From assembly GCF_001949145.1 (NCBI RefSeq), contig NW_019091427.1, forward strand, positions 762,480-795,615: a DNA stretch of 33,136 nucleotides. The letters run 5' to 3'. The position numbers were made by a program, and so were the translations under genes. A model generated the notes under the pieces. It saw only the letters and a program-made list of their open reading frames with translations, was not told the origin of the DNA and did no database searches. The stretch comes from Acanthaster planci. Its lineage: Eukaryota; Echinodermata; Asteroidea; Valvatida; Acanthasteridae. Shown here piece by piece: positions 11,369 through 22,695 of this stretch (positions are counted from its first letter, which is position 1; each line of letters begins with the position of its first letter).

Positions 11369-12116
11369 CAGTAAAATGATAACAAAAATAAAAACAAAAT
11401 GCACAATGAAAATATGCAGAATAATGGGTATGCTGATATTTCAAACCAAGAGACATGAACGAAAGAACTTAAAATAAGCCACTTGATATCACTGGGGATG
11501 AGGGTTACTAAGTCAAAAACACATTACTTTGTTCCCACAGCATGTGATGCCACCATTTCCAGTGTCACTCGTTTGATATGGACACTTATGGAATGCATTT
11601 TTGGAGGCGGGCGGAACCAGTACGTATATGTATGCCGTGTGAACAGGCTAGGCATGGCATTTAGTGTGGACGTCTGCACAACGGAAGCCCAGACACTTTA
11701 GGGTCAGAGGACGTAGTGTGTACTCGCACAGGTCCAGACACCCGGTCCCATTTGGTCCAGCATCATTTTCCTTGGTGTTTCGACCCAGCGAACGTCCTTT
11801 TTATAAAACGCTTCAATTTGCGACGGATAAGTACACTATCGTTGAAAATTCCTTTGTTTGGAGTAAATTTCCAATATTAGTTTCATGAAATTCTTATGTG
11901 GCACCGTATTTTCCATTGTTCAGGTCCCCCACAACGTCAGGTGAACTCACGCGTATAAACACACCCACATGCTTATCAAGCACTTTGCCTGAAACTATTT
12001 CTACCAGTGTGTTGGTGTAGGCATATAATTGGTTGTATCGAGAGGCTAGAAGGGAAGACTGGTGAAAAGCTGCTTGATAAGCTGTAACAAACATAAACGT
12101 ATTAAACAAATGAAAC

Positions 12117-12191
12117 ACTTGCAGCAGCTCCACCGAAAGTCCTTCGAAAGTACCATTCTCAAGAGAAGACAGCCTTCTGTTTAGTAAGAGC
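12117..12191 (-). CDS. LRR exon of the receptor
   Basis: Acceptor CGTTTGCAG upstream of 12191 is good. The segment reads LLLNRRLSSLENGTFEGL followed by SVELLQ, a clear leucine-rich repeat, 75 bases with phase 2 at both ends if the weak donor GT|GTTTCA at 12116 is used. The reading frame stays open well past this donor to 11894, so read-through or another donor is possible. Confidence 0.6.
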
Positions 12192-12408
12192 CTGCAAACG
12201 ATAAAACAAACGGAAAAAACTGCACGAGTTGATAAGATGACTATGTATAATGAATTACAGTCTTATTTAAAGAGATGTATTCTCCGAGACTCTGAACACC
12301 TTCATGGCAAACTCAAAGTCTCTCACTGATCATTGGAATAATGTGCTGTATTCAAGTGTTCAAAAGTTATTTTATGTGCCAACATGCAGAAGTCTCAGCC
12401 CCCAAAAA

Positions 12409-12545
12409 TTAAAGTCTGAACTTGGACTCGAACTCGAATCCCCTTTTTGGACTCTTGACACGGCTCAGACTTGGGCCGTTGAGGACTCGGCTTGGTTCGG
12501 ACTGTGCTAGTGGCTAACTTGGACTGCTCGTCAGACCGATTCAAA
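12409..12545. repeat. GACTCG-type low-complexity repeat
   Basis: Repeated words around gactcg, cttggact and ggactcg run through this stretch without a fixed period. This resembles degraded simple repeats seen in many animal genomes. Confidence 0.5.
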
Positions 12546-13754
12546 TCTAGTCAAAACTGTATTTCTCCTCCGTAGTCAGTGAACCCTTGGCTCGCTCGCG
12601 CGTGATTTGGCTAGGGCCTGGATCCGTTTGGGTGGAAATATACCGCCCGTTACACCAAGGATAAGGGACGCTGAACGAAATGGCACGCCCGGCAAAGATA
12701 ATTATGTGTGATACCATCTACTTCTAGCTGGTTTATTCACTTCCACTCACTTCCTCAGCGCGTGAGGTACATTAACAAACTAATGCTTAACATTTACAAA
12801 CGGCAAGGAGGAGGCATGAGGACCCACCGTGCACCCCCTCGCCCTGCCGAGATGCACTGTCACAAAATTAAGTAAAGGTACAGTAGCGGTTCATGTACTC
12901 ACATGAATTAATTACAAACGTCCCGTCAGTACCCAATCCTTATGCACAATCCAAGATAAACTAACGGTTCAGTCACAATCGTCTACACTTTAACTAAATC
13001 CTGGTACCAAAGTTGCGTCAGTCGATCCAATCTGAAGTCCTCGGCAGCTCGGCTTAGACTGACTAATTTCCCAATTCTAACATTATTCAATTCCCTCCCC
13101 AGGCCATGTTCTCCCCAGTCATGAAAACACCATCTTAGCACAAAAATGCAAAACAATAGTCTACAATACCCATTTTCAACCTTTCTTCCACTTACTAATT
13201 TTTTTATTATACTCCAGATATTGCCAAACTCTCCCCCCTTTTTCCATCATGGCAGTCTTATTAGTTCAGTTTCCCACTTTCCACAACATAATTTACTCAC
13301 TGAAAACACGTCAAATCCCCTGACAGTTACACCAATACCCCTTTGTTCCATACCCCTGACTGGATATACTCGACGGCCCCCGGTTCCAAACTCCCGGACC
13401 TCACCCGAAACCTAATTAAGCGCATCACTGGTCAACCCCACTGCCATTCCTCTGGAGTTCATAAGGTCACCAGACATTCGCGTAACACTATTTTGATGCA
13501 TTTTTATTCAGCTTGTGTGTAACATTGTCGTAGGTGGCTTTTCGTTTTCTTTCGAACAGAATCGCAGCATGAATTTGAAGCTTTCACGGGAAACCAACCA
13601 TGAAAATAAATAAGCAACATGAGGTTGGCACTCTGCCTGCAAAAAAGCTCAAGCTTTCAGTCTGATTGTGTGTGTAGTTTGGGCAGGTACTTGTTTGCAA
13701 AGAGCGAATTTTTAAGATAACATTATGTCATCAGTGGTGTAAAAAAGGGCCGGA

Positions 13755-13840
13755 AATTAAGGGGTTGGGGGAAAGGTGGTGGTATGATCTGCCCGGCCAT
13801 GGAAATATTAAAAGCGGGGAGGAGACTCCATAATGGCTTC
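13755..13840. repeat. dispersed repeat copy B (gcccggccatg... type)
   Basis: Second copy of the element at 10439-10535: gggggaaaggtgg, then gcccggccatg, then aaaagcgggga in the same order and orientation. Confidence 0.6.
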
Positions 13841-14195
13841 TAATTCTTATTGTCGAATTACAATGACGGCAGCGACAGCCAATGTGCTAACGCAGCTTCT
13901 GCGGGACACATCGCCACACCATTTTTAATAAATCTTTGAAGAGAAGAGACAAATGTGGAGATGATCTCTACATTGATGGCCAGCAGATCAAGTGAGGTTA
14001 CTTCAAGCAATATAATTTATATTCCCTTTTGGATTTCAAAGCCTAAATTTTAGGCAAATTACACGGGTGAACAAGATAGGGTAAACCCGCTGAGTTTTAT
14101 TGCAAAGCCCTTTGACTACTCCTTCGTTGGTTTTTTGGCTATTCATATGTCAATTCAACTCGAAATGAACAATCGTCAGATAAAACCATGTACAC

Positions 14196-14249
14196 CAAAT
14201 GACTTTGGCACAAGTTCGAGTGAATTATTGGCAGCATTCAGTTGGACGA
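14196..14249 (-). CDS. candidate first LRR exon of the receptor
   Basis: A strong polypyrimidine acceptor (CTTTCCTTCTGGTTGTCAG) precedes base 14249. The exon starts in phase 1, matching the phase-1 end of the signal-peptide exon, and reads VQLNAANNSLELVPKSF, an LxLxxNxLxxVPxxF repeat. The donor could be G|GTGTAC (14195) or two bases further on; neither gives phase 2 directly, so another exon would be needed before 12191. Identification rests on a single short repeat. Confidence 0.4.
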
Positions 14250-14669
14250 CTGACAACCAGAAGGAAAGTGATTTCTTCTTCAGTATTTTAGTTTCCGTGG
14301 GAAAACGAGGGCGACTGAATTTAGATCAATTATGCAACTCCACTAGTCCCACAGTTTACAGTTTTTTTTACAGATCAAGTACTACAAACCCAATTCCTCA
14401 CAGCGTTCGCACATTTTCATGACCATTTAATCAAATCGCCAAAATTTTACCTTCAATTGCACACATTGTTGCCTCTACATACACCACATACATATGTCGT
14501 TAGTTTTTCTTGCGATATTTAAAATCACTTCAGAGATTAATTACAGAAGGAATGATAAAATGCCGGCCAAAATATAAACTCATAATGTATGAGATATCTA
14601 AGGGCTATCTCTGTAGTAGTGGCTACGTTTTCGTTGGCCATCAAAAAGATCTGTAGTTATTAAACTTAC

Positions 14670-14760
14670 CGCTAAAGGGCGTATCAGTAATCGAGCTAAA
14701 AGCGTTGGCGGAAAAGAGCATAGAGACCACCTGGAAAACCAGCTGATATTTCCGAGCCAT
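14670..14760 (-). CDS. signal-peptide first coding exon of the receptor
   Basis: ATG at 14760-14758 sits in a good context (CCACGATGG). The exon reads MARKYQLVFQVVSMLFSANA followed by FSSITDTPFS, a typical secretory signal peptide with a basic start, hydrophobic core and small residues at the likely cleavage site. It ends at donor G|GTAAGT (14669), phase 1. Strand, position and phase fit the start of the LRR receptor; it could instead belong to another secreted protein. Confidence 0.5.
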
Positions 14761-14841
14761 CGTGGAATTGATAAAGCCGATTCACCAGTCTCTGAATACT
14801 AAAAAGACAATGAAAAAAGAACCATTAGCATAATGAGTGTT

Positions 14842-14849
14842 CCTTTATA
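14842..14849 (-). promoter_or_regulatory. possible TATA box for the receptor
   Basis: The minus strand reads TATAAAGG here, 82 bases upstream of the putative start codon at 14760, a plausible distance for a TATA box with a short 5' UTR. A single AT-rich match in AT-rich DNA is weak evidence. Confidence 0.25.
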
Positions 14850-16988
14850 TTTTTTAAAGTACACGTAACACATATTTCAACAAAACCATTGCACCCTAGA
14901 AATAAGATTTCAACTCGTAATTGGTCAGTTGTCTTAGACACTTGGACATTGGAATCAAAGTTGAGTCATCCACGTGGCTTTCAATTCCTGTGGTTAATTT
15001 ATTTTATTTCCAAAGTGGTCTTAACATTTTGTATGGTTATTTAAAGTAAATGTGGCCAGTTCAAAGGAACGATAGTGCTTGTCACTCGAGACTTCTTATC
15101 CAAATTAGAAAATTTCAAAGTGAACATTTAGCCTTTTGCAACAAAATGGGAAAGCTTGCTGCCCCATGGGACAAGATTTTTGTTTTATTTACGTTTCACT
15201 TGAGCATTTTATTGAAAGATCATTTTTCTTCTGCAGTTATTCAGCACTCTCCGATTGTAGTGATAAACGAAACAGAGAAGACAAAGGGAACACTGACTTT
15301 TGTGGCAATCAGCGGAAACTTATTAGGAAATTACAAAACTATTAAATAATATAAACTGCCCGACACACTTGACTCTTCTCTGTCAAACCCTATAATATTG
15401 CTGAGAATCGCAGTGGCATTGAAACTGAAGTTTAAAGAAACCTTGATTTGCAATTGTAAATTTGACATTGATGTTTTGTTCCTGAAATCGCTAGAAAGGT
15501 TAATGAAACGAAATCGTATTGCTTTAAAACTTAAGCTTGGTGTTGGTTAGCAACTGTATAGTTTATACAAAAGCTGAAACTTCGTGTTTCCTGCGCATCT
15601 GGTCTTTGACAATGGAATGTCTTTTAAAATGGTTTAGTTTTTGTTTGTTTAGTTTTTGCACTAAACTACAAGGTTTCCACAGTTCGCAGTTCAACATCTA
15701 GCCTACCTCAGAATGTCGCAGTCGGTCGGCAAATGCCTCTTGAAGCAATGTGGTCCTGAAGGCAAGCAGAAGTTCGAGAGAGCTCAAGTCCGGAGTTCCA
15801 GTCCAAAGGGGCTCAAATCGTAACGAACTAAAAGTCAAAAAGGGCTGACGTCCAGAGAGGCGTTCATGTCTCTGGATTAGCTGGAGTTTTAATACCGCTG
15901 AAGTTGCCTCCTACGTGCTTAGCGAAGCGTGTAAAGCCCTATTAGATTTTACTAATTTTTTAATTGATTGTTTTCATCTATGGCGTGTACAAACCCCAGG
16001 GGAGAGGGGAACGACAGCTCCATCCAGCGTAACTCCACATGCAGGTAAATATAAAATATCAATTCTTGATTTTGTAACGGGGAGGATGGCACACTAGGCC
16101 CCCTATTTGGAACTCGCAGAACAAAAAACTCTAACTAAACCAAGGATCTTTGAAGGAAGAGTCGCAGGAAACTGAATAAATAAGGACTCAGACACCAATA
16201 TTTGACTTCAACAAAAGAACACAAAAGAATCTATTAATGAAAAAGTACAAAAAAATGCAAAAACCTCAAAGGATTTTTAATAAGAGAACTTTGAAAAGAC
16301 TAAAAAAGCACCAAAAGACTAAAACTTTAAAAGGACTTAAACCAAAAAGACTAAAGATTTAAAAGGACTAAAAACAAAATCAAAACCAAAATCCAACACA
16401 GTGCGTATAAGTGGTCTTTCAAGTACACTCCTAACAAGAAGTCAAAGAGTTGCGCAGACAAAACACAAGCAGGGCGCACCACTCTAGTACATGTATACTC
16501 TAACACGTATAGGGACATGTACACACTTCACTGCTGGTCTGCTGTACTGAACTACCTTGACCAGGAGGCAACTTTATAGGGGACCTTTTAAAATTAAAAT
16601 TAAAAGTCAGGGGGCACACTACCAAGAAGTAGGGGGGGTATCCAACTGAGACTGAAATAAACATTTATGTATTCCTATTCATTTGGCCTTAGCCTCAGGG
16701 ATAATTATTGCATTTTAGCAGCGCGTCAATTTTTTGTTTGGCTTATGTCAGTTGTTTTAGTGTAGTTTTTTTGCTGTCTTTCCTCAGTGCCTCTAGGAAG
16801 TTTTAAGGTTCACCCCCACTAAAATGCTGATATCGCACACCTTCACACCGCTGCCCCAAAAAGAGCGAAAGGAGAAGAGGTCGAAGGTTGCTGCTTTTAC
16901 TTTTAACGCCAAACTTACAGTAAAAAAGTGCATTTGCTTACCTTATGTTTACCTGACGCACTACCTCTGTGGTATTGACATGATTTAA
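14850..16988. other. intergenic, repeat-rich
   Basis: No gene was recognised. The A-rich block at 16195-16395 repeats aaaagactaaaa/aaaaggactaaa words. A 12-base inverted match (aagttgcctcct at 15902-15913, aggaggcaact at about 16564-16574) flanks about 650 bases containing it, which could mark the ends of an old transposon. Confidence 0.4.
16195..16395. repeat. A-rich (aaaagactaaa)n low-complexity repeat
   Basis: Short A-rich words (agactaaaa, aaaggactaaa, accaaaaag) recur imperfectly over about 200 bases. Confidence 0.6.
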
Positions 16989-17424
16989 NNNNNNNNNNNN
17001 NNNNNNNNNNNNNNNNNNNNNNNNNNNNNNNNNNNNNNNNNNNNNNNNNNNNNNNNNNNNNNNNNNNNNNNNNNNNNNNNNNNNNNNNNNNNNNNNNNNN
17101 NNNNNNNNNNNNNNNNNNNNNNNNNNNNNNNNNNNNNNNNNNNNNNNNNNNNNNNNNNNNNNNNNNNNNNNNNNNNNNNNNNNNNNNNNNNNNNNNNNNN
17201 NNNNNNNNNNNNNNNNNNNNNNNNNNNNNNNNNNNNNNNNNNNNNNNNNNNNNNNNNNNNNNNNNNNNNNNNNNNNNNNNNNNNNNNNNNNNNNNNNNNN
17301 NNNNNNNNNNNNNNNNNNNNNNNNNNNNNNNNNNNNNNNNNNNNNNNNNNNNNNNNNNNNNNNNNNNNNNNNNNNNNNNNNNNNNNNNNNNNNNNNNNNN
17401 NNNNNNNNNNNNNNNNNNNNNNNN
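16989..17424. other. assembly gap (436 Ns)
   Basis: A continuous run of N. Its content is unknown, and the length may be an estimate. Confidence 0.99.
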
Positions 17425-17514
17425 GTTGGCTAAGATACTGTTGGTATTTTAGGATGGAAATTGTTATGCTTTATAGTTCTTGATACTGCAAACACATTGA
17501 AAAGCTAAAAATGT

Positions 17515-17582
17515 AACGACGGGATTCGAACCCCATGCTCTCTATCACTAGTCAGCCAGCTTAACCACTCGGCCAATGCATG
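17515..17582 (-). repeat. tRNA(Ser/Leu)-like SINE head or tRNA pseudogene
   Basis: The minus strand has a Ser/Leu-type D arm (TGGCCGAGTGGTTAAG) and a T loop GGGGTTCGAATCCC, which are the A and B boxes of a Pol III promoter. The acceptor halves do not pair and two T-stem pairs are lost, so it is not a working tRNA. A related sequence with the same ACTAGT anticodon-loop word lies at 24695 on the other strand. Confidence 0.55.
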
Positions 17583-18097
17583 CAATGATTGCCTTTTGAA
17601 AACTCTATATAATAGCGTTACTCTGCACGGACATGACGCAACATTATTCCTCTTCGTGTGTGGTCACGGCTGACCGAGCTTTGCTTTACTTGCTCCAGTG
17701 GCGTTTCCAGCTGTATTTTAAGGAACAACGTTCATTTTGGGTGTGGAGTGAAGTTTGAGCAAATTAACATTTGTTGTCAGAAAAACAATATTTTCCCCTC
17801 CCTAATCCAGGACTTGGATCATAATTCATGCTGTTCCTGGATGTCAAAGGGTGTGTTGGGGGTAAACCTTCACGGGTCACTAGAGTTTAACCTCATCCTC
17901 ACTGTCCGGCTTGTTTGACACAGCATACACAGTAATTCCAAGGTCAGGGTTGGCACAATGATTGTTGACCCGATGTTAAAATTTTAACAGATCCAAATAG
18001 CCGTACAATTTGCCTTGCGTTGGCCAGATTTAAAATGGTTTTGGATGTGAGAAACAGCAATTAGTTACGCCGCGTTACCTCGAACACCACAAACCTT
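17583..18097. other. intergenic, nothing recognised
   Basis: Several open frames run here on both strands but none has a recognisable domain or clear splice borders. Confidence 0.35.
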
Positions 18098-18105
18098 ACT
18101 TCCGG
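18098..18105 (+). promoter_or_regulatory. possible ETS/GABP promoter motif
   Basis: ACTTCCGG, the core ETS-family element of many TATA-less promoters, lies 24 bases upstream of an ATG in a locally CpG-containing stretch. One 8-base match is weak evidence. Confidence 0.25.
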
Positions 18106-18128
18106 TATATGTTTTCAGGGAAAGAAAA

Positions 18129-18174
18129 ATGTCAACCATTTTAGACTCGGACCCAGCATCAGGATGGGAAGACA
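18129..18174 (+). CDS. candidate first coding exon of an unknown gene
   Basis: ATG at 18129 (context gaaaaATGt) opens MSTILDSDPASGWED, ending at a usable donor GTAGGT (18175). The acidic start just downstream of an ETS-like motif looks like a housekeeping-type first exon. No downstream exon could be identified with confidence; a 53-codon open frame with an acceptor-like ctttaag at 18453-18614 (KRYNSPSTPSQEVTEYFGAL...) is the only candidate and both strands are open there. Low certainty. Confidence 0.2.
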
Positions 18175-18614
18175 GTAGGTGCGCAATCGAAATATTTGCA
18201 CAATGGATATTTTGAAATTGAAGGATGGAGCTTGTGTGATCATATACAACAGCAACATATTACTGTGACAAATGAGTTAATATCTGTGCTGCTTTTCTTG
18301 AAACTAATATTCTTGCTCGACAAGAAGCCAATACATCCACGGGCTCTGAAAAATTGGAAAAAACGGAAAGATAGTATTGAAACCATCAATCCCCATCCAC
18401 TTCCACTGTCGAGCATTAAACCCATTATGCTACTGTGCTTCGCCCCTTTAAGAAAAGGTACAACTCTCCATCAACCCCCTCCCAAGAAGTGACGGAATAC
18501 TTTGGAGCACTCCATCCCGCATCAACAAGAGTTGCTAGCCGAGGCCGTACCCTGTTGTGGAGACGGTTAAACATCGGATGCCCCGGGCTTACCCTGTTGT
18601 TCCACAAGCCCTAA

Positions 18615-21600
18615 GCGGTGTCCTTTTGCACCAGAGTGAAAACAGCCTGTGTCATGTATGAAAGGTCGCAGGATAGGTCAGATAGAGACTGAAACCTATT
18701 GATATGTATAGATTGCAAACCTTTATGTACAAAGAAGTTAAATTGGAAGTTAAAAGAGGGCTAATTGTTGTATTGATTTTAAACTTTTTTCCTTTCAATA
18801 AAGGGAAGCCGATGAAAATTATGTCAGGTCGAAAAGCTCGTTTTCAGAACCGATTCCGAAGATAAAATATCTTGCTTCCAAAGTGAATCCCGTATCTTAT
18901 TTATAGCAGAGAGAGTTACCTCAATCAGTGGGATCTTTTAGTTGTGCATGAACGACTGCTACATAACTGTGAAGTTTTTTGTCGTCAAATGTACCACTGC
19001 CAATCAGCGCTTCTAGCTGAATCTAATTAAACTCAAAACAAACCAACGCGTAATAGATTCAGTCGAATGATTTTCTTTTTGTTCACAGCTAATGTCTTGA
19101 AAATTATTTTCAAAATGTAATAAAAATGTTTACCTGATTAGTAGGGCTCGTACATCACCCAATATCTGTATTCAGTGGGATATTGGCACATTGCACGAAG
19201 TTCAACCATTAACCAACCATGGTTGACAAGGCCCCGTGTGTTTAGTATAAAAATTGTCATTTTCGAAAAGAATAACCCACGAGTTGTCACCTTGGTTGAA
19301 TGTGTACACAAGTGTGTCCTCAAAATGGCCTCTTTTTACAACGGAGTGTCGTCACCCCAAATGTGGTTCATGTACGATTGTAAATAGGAAAGGTCATCCT
19401 TGAATGCAAATATGTCCACTAAAACTGAAAGAAAAGGATGAAGGAGTGTTAAAGTCGATGTGTGTCTTAAACGCCTAAAATCGAAACTTGTATTTAGCGT
19501 GATTTTTCGACAGGGTATTCTTCATCACTGCTGTCTTTGCCAGGCAATTTATTTCCTGATCTGCATCTGCAACCATTCAGTCTACAGTGAGAGCGCCCTA
19601 ATGTTGGTTCGATTTTTTCTTTTCCAAAATGTTCAGCACTACTCTTGGCAGTGTTTTACCATATACAATTGTACACTGTGATGTGAAACTTTGAGATCAC
19701 GTGAATATCATGCAAATTTAGATGTGTATAGATTTTTTTAGTAGTCGGTGCAGAAAAAGGCCACACCCCACCCATCAGCTTTTAAGCTGACGTTGAGAGA
19801 AACATTACACTAGAGCACGACGAACGGACACTTAACAAAAATTTAATAATCAATATTCACCTGAATTCGCAACAGCTTCTCCAGCGTATTTTTTATTAAA
19901 CGCGCATCAATACGGCCAAGTCTCCGAACCACGTCTGGACATCAATCGAGTCCTACTGGAGGTGTCATCTTTTAGCATGGTAGGATGCCAGACTTGGTGG
20001 GGCTCTAACAGTTCTCAAACGGTATACACACGCTCCCAGTCTTTGAATGGTGTCAATAATTCGTGTCTTTTCTTATATTTCACCTTACTCTGTACCGAAC
20101 GAAAAGTGATCGTGATTTGACTTAACCGACTGAATCTCACTTTTGCATGAAAAAGTTGATTAATGCCTAACGAAATATTAAACAAAATAAAATAGAGCGA
20201 GTTGACTTAGCTCATGTAACAATGTTACTCGGTAAAAAAAAACTGCACACACAACACGAAAAATGATCATATTCATGCATTTAATTACGGTTACTGGTAA
20301 AAATGACAAACTGACAGAGTTCACTTTACACTTTCGTGGGAAAGAAAAGACGAGTAGGGTACGCACTGAGAATGAAGGTCAAAGAAGCACTGAACGACCC
20401 CGACCATTTGGTGCATGTTTGTCATAGATTTTTTCTTCAAGATTAACTCATTTCACCATAAAGTTTATAGAAAGCAAGATACACAGTGTATTAATATACA
20501 TTTTCTAAGACAAATTTAAGGACTAAAAAAAAAGAAAAGAAATTGATTATAACAAGTTGTTGTGGAAAATCAGATATAAATAACACAATTAATGAATGAA
20601 ACACTGACCAAACCTTGGATTTGTACAAATACAACAGTATATATATACATATGTACATGACACAATAGCTTCCTGTTAATGTAAAAAGACAAATCCATGA
20701 AAGATGATTTTATAGATGTATCATCCACTTAAAAAGTAGAGTCTTTTTACAAACAAAATATTTACATAGTTTGTACGGTTGTTAGAAATGCCTTTGAAAA
20801 AGACTTGGAAACTTTAATCAGTCATTCCAAACAAAATGATCATACAGTACTTAAAAACAATTGAATAAAAAACGAATTTTAGTGTCATTTGCAAACATTA
20901 TTTTTCAAGAGTTATACATATAAGTATCTTTTTCATAAAATATGCAACGATCTGCGAATACTGATCTTGAATATGCACACAATAGGGAGCGTATTGTCAA
21001 AAATAAGGCACCAAATTCCAAACATTTTGACAGATAATTGAGGTTCTCTTGAAAACCCTGTTCGATGACCTGCATGGCACTTTCAGAAAGAGAACAAATG
21101 TCTTTTCCTTTAACTTGAAATTTACAGTTTGCCCAAAGTGCGAAGTGACAAATTGTATTTACATATACTACCGTATTTGACAGCAAAAATACAGTTAAGA
21201 GTATATAGTCAAAACCATCCCGTTTAGTGGAAGACACTTTTTTGGTCAAAGACACAGAAATCTATGACTAAACTGCATGATATGAGAAAAGCCAGTGAAA
21301 CGAAAGCTCTGAGGAATACCTCTTTAGAAGAAAAAGAAGAAGAAAAGAAAGAGCCAACTTGATGCAATTAAGGCATAAGCTCTGGCTTACCCAGAGTAGA
21401 TTCTCCCTCAGTCTGCTGACTATTCCTTTTTTCAAATTTCAAATTTAATTTTCTTTTCTTTTTTCCACAAATCCTTTGGATTGGCAACTTAGATATTAAA
21501 TGCAACCCTCTATTAGGTTTCAATGATTTCGATATCATTGACATTTACAGTGGGATTTGTCCAATTTTAACCGTTTTTGTGGGACTTGAGACCCTTGACA

Positions 21601-22509
21601 AGCCTGAATTTTAACGTGGAAAATATTTATCAATGACCAAATTTACATGTATGCTTTCTTAGAGAAATGTAGAAGTGTAAGCTGACGTTAACATCTCTGT
21701 AGGTTTTACGTAGTTGCAAACTACATACATCTCAAATGCTTTAAAACAGTTTATAAAGGCAGCTTTCAAAAGTCCAATTTGCAATGCTCAACCACATGCT
21801 TTAAAGAGTGCATATGATAACTGTATTTGATTTACGGCAGAAATATACAACCATTGCTTAGAAGTGGAATGTCTCTTTGAGGTCTCAGAATCTCATATTT
21901 AGTACTGCATCGTAGTGGACGGAGTAATCAACTGAGCTTAGCTCTGTACAATGCAGAATTTTTACAGATTACACTTCCAATCAATTTCTAAGAAACACAG
22001 TCAAGGTGACATTGAATGCACATCTGGGACAGCTGCAAGGCACATGCTGAATGCTGTCAGTGTAAACAAGTCCATCGCAGAATACACAATAGAATTTATA
22101 CAGCCATACAGCCAAAGTGTCCGATTAACTTCCACAAAAAAGAACCAAAGTGATATTAAAAATTGATCTCAGAGTATAATTGGAGTGACTTAAAAAATGT
22201 TGCTTTTCATCTACTCATGATTCTGCATAAAAATCATAATCTCATTTTTCACTCAATTTTCTACAAGAGAAAATTCATTTCAGGTCATGAGCTTTGTCAC
22301 ACAGAGACTAATGGCACCTCTCCGATGACAGTACTTTTGGCCAACAACTTTAAGGGAGTAACTCTTCAATGCGGAACCTTATAACTCTTACATATTCCAC
22401 CAACGGCGAAGGGGAAGAAGGGATGAAGCCCCTATTTCAGCAGCACTTTTCTCAGCACCACGTCGCTCTGGCCCGGGGGGCAGGGGGTGGGGAGGAGGGT
22501 GAGCTCTCC
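18615..22509. other. gene-poor; includes 3' flank/UTR of the ninein gene
   Basis: The right part (towards 22509) should contain the 3' UTR of the minus-strand ninein gene; the poly(A) site cannot be fixed, and the nearest AATAAA I noticed on the minus strand is far away at about 19890. A 116-codon open frame at 20905-21255 (minus) has no recognisable domain. Short purine-rich (about 21330-21350) and TATA-type (about 20640) simple sequences occur. Confidence 0.4.
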
Positions 22510-22695
22510 TTAGAGGACTGCAGGCGAGACCTTACGGATGAGGCGGAGGTAGACCTGGTTCTTCTCTGTCAGGTTGTGGCAGGCCCGCTCGGCATTCTTC
22601 TGCCGTTCCTCAGTAACCTGCAGGGCGGTCTGCAGCTTGCAGTTCTCCAGGTACAGCTCCTTGACCATGATGTCGCTGCGGGTTGACCTCGTCAG
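22510..22695 (-). CDS. NIN/NINL: ninein homologue, terminal coding exon
   Basis: Acceptor CTCTCTTCCAG precedes base 22695; phase 0; stop TAA at 22512-22510. It encodes 61 residues including SDIMVKELYLENCKLQTALQ and ends VSPAVL. This matches the conserved C-terminal block of vertebrate ninein/NINL (LLKELYVEN...ALQ.TEE.Q..AE...), the strongest single piece of evidence for the gene's identity. Confidence 0.85.
   Translation of the reverse strand: MTRSTRSDIMVKELYLENCKLQTALQVTEERQKNAERACHNLTEKNQVYLRLIRKVSPAVL

Larger units (their letters stand above)
12192..14193. other. receptor intron with repeats
   Basis: It contains a stretch with repeated ggactcg/cttggac words (about 12409-12545), a GC-richer block (about 12580-12850) and copy B of the dispersed repeat (13755-13840). 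The 13070-13430 part is pyrimidine-rich. No convincing exon was found; exons linking the 14196 candidate (phase 1) to the phase-2 LRR array should lie here if the gene was ever complete. Confidence 0.4.
2199..14760 (-). pseudogene. LRR-containing class A GPCR (RXFP/LGR-like), whole locus, probably decayed
   Basis: This entry spans the receptor gene; its exons are listed separately. The order on the minus strand is signal-peptide exon, an array of single-repeat LRR exons, hinge plus 7TM exon. Every LRR exon from 12191 downstream is phase 2 at both ends and the 7TM exon also starts in phase 2, so they can splice together. The layout is that of relaxin-family (RXFP/LGR type C) receptors and mollusc GRL101: LRR ectodomain binding a ligand, 7TM signalling to G proteins in the plasma membrane. 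No LDLa module or LRR N-terminal cysteine cap was found, so exons may be missing or unrecognised in the introns. The damage listed under the 7TM exon and the 11297 LRR exon argues for a pseudogene; a single-copy gene in an error-rich assembly is the alternative. Confidence 0.7.

Noticed and set aside
14135-14422. 95-codon plus-strand frame
   Set aside because: No domain recognised, and the minus strand here has a better explanation as an LRR exon.
20905-21255. 116-codon minus-strand frame 3' of the ninein gene
   Set aside because: No recognisable domain, AT-rich codons, and it lies where the ninein 3' UTR or flank is expected.
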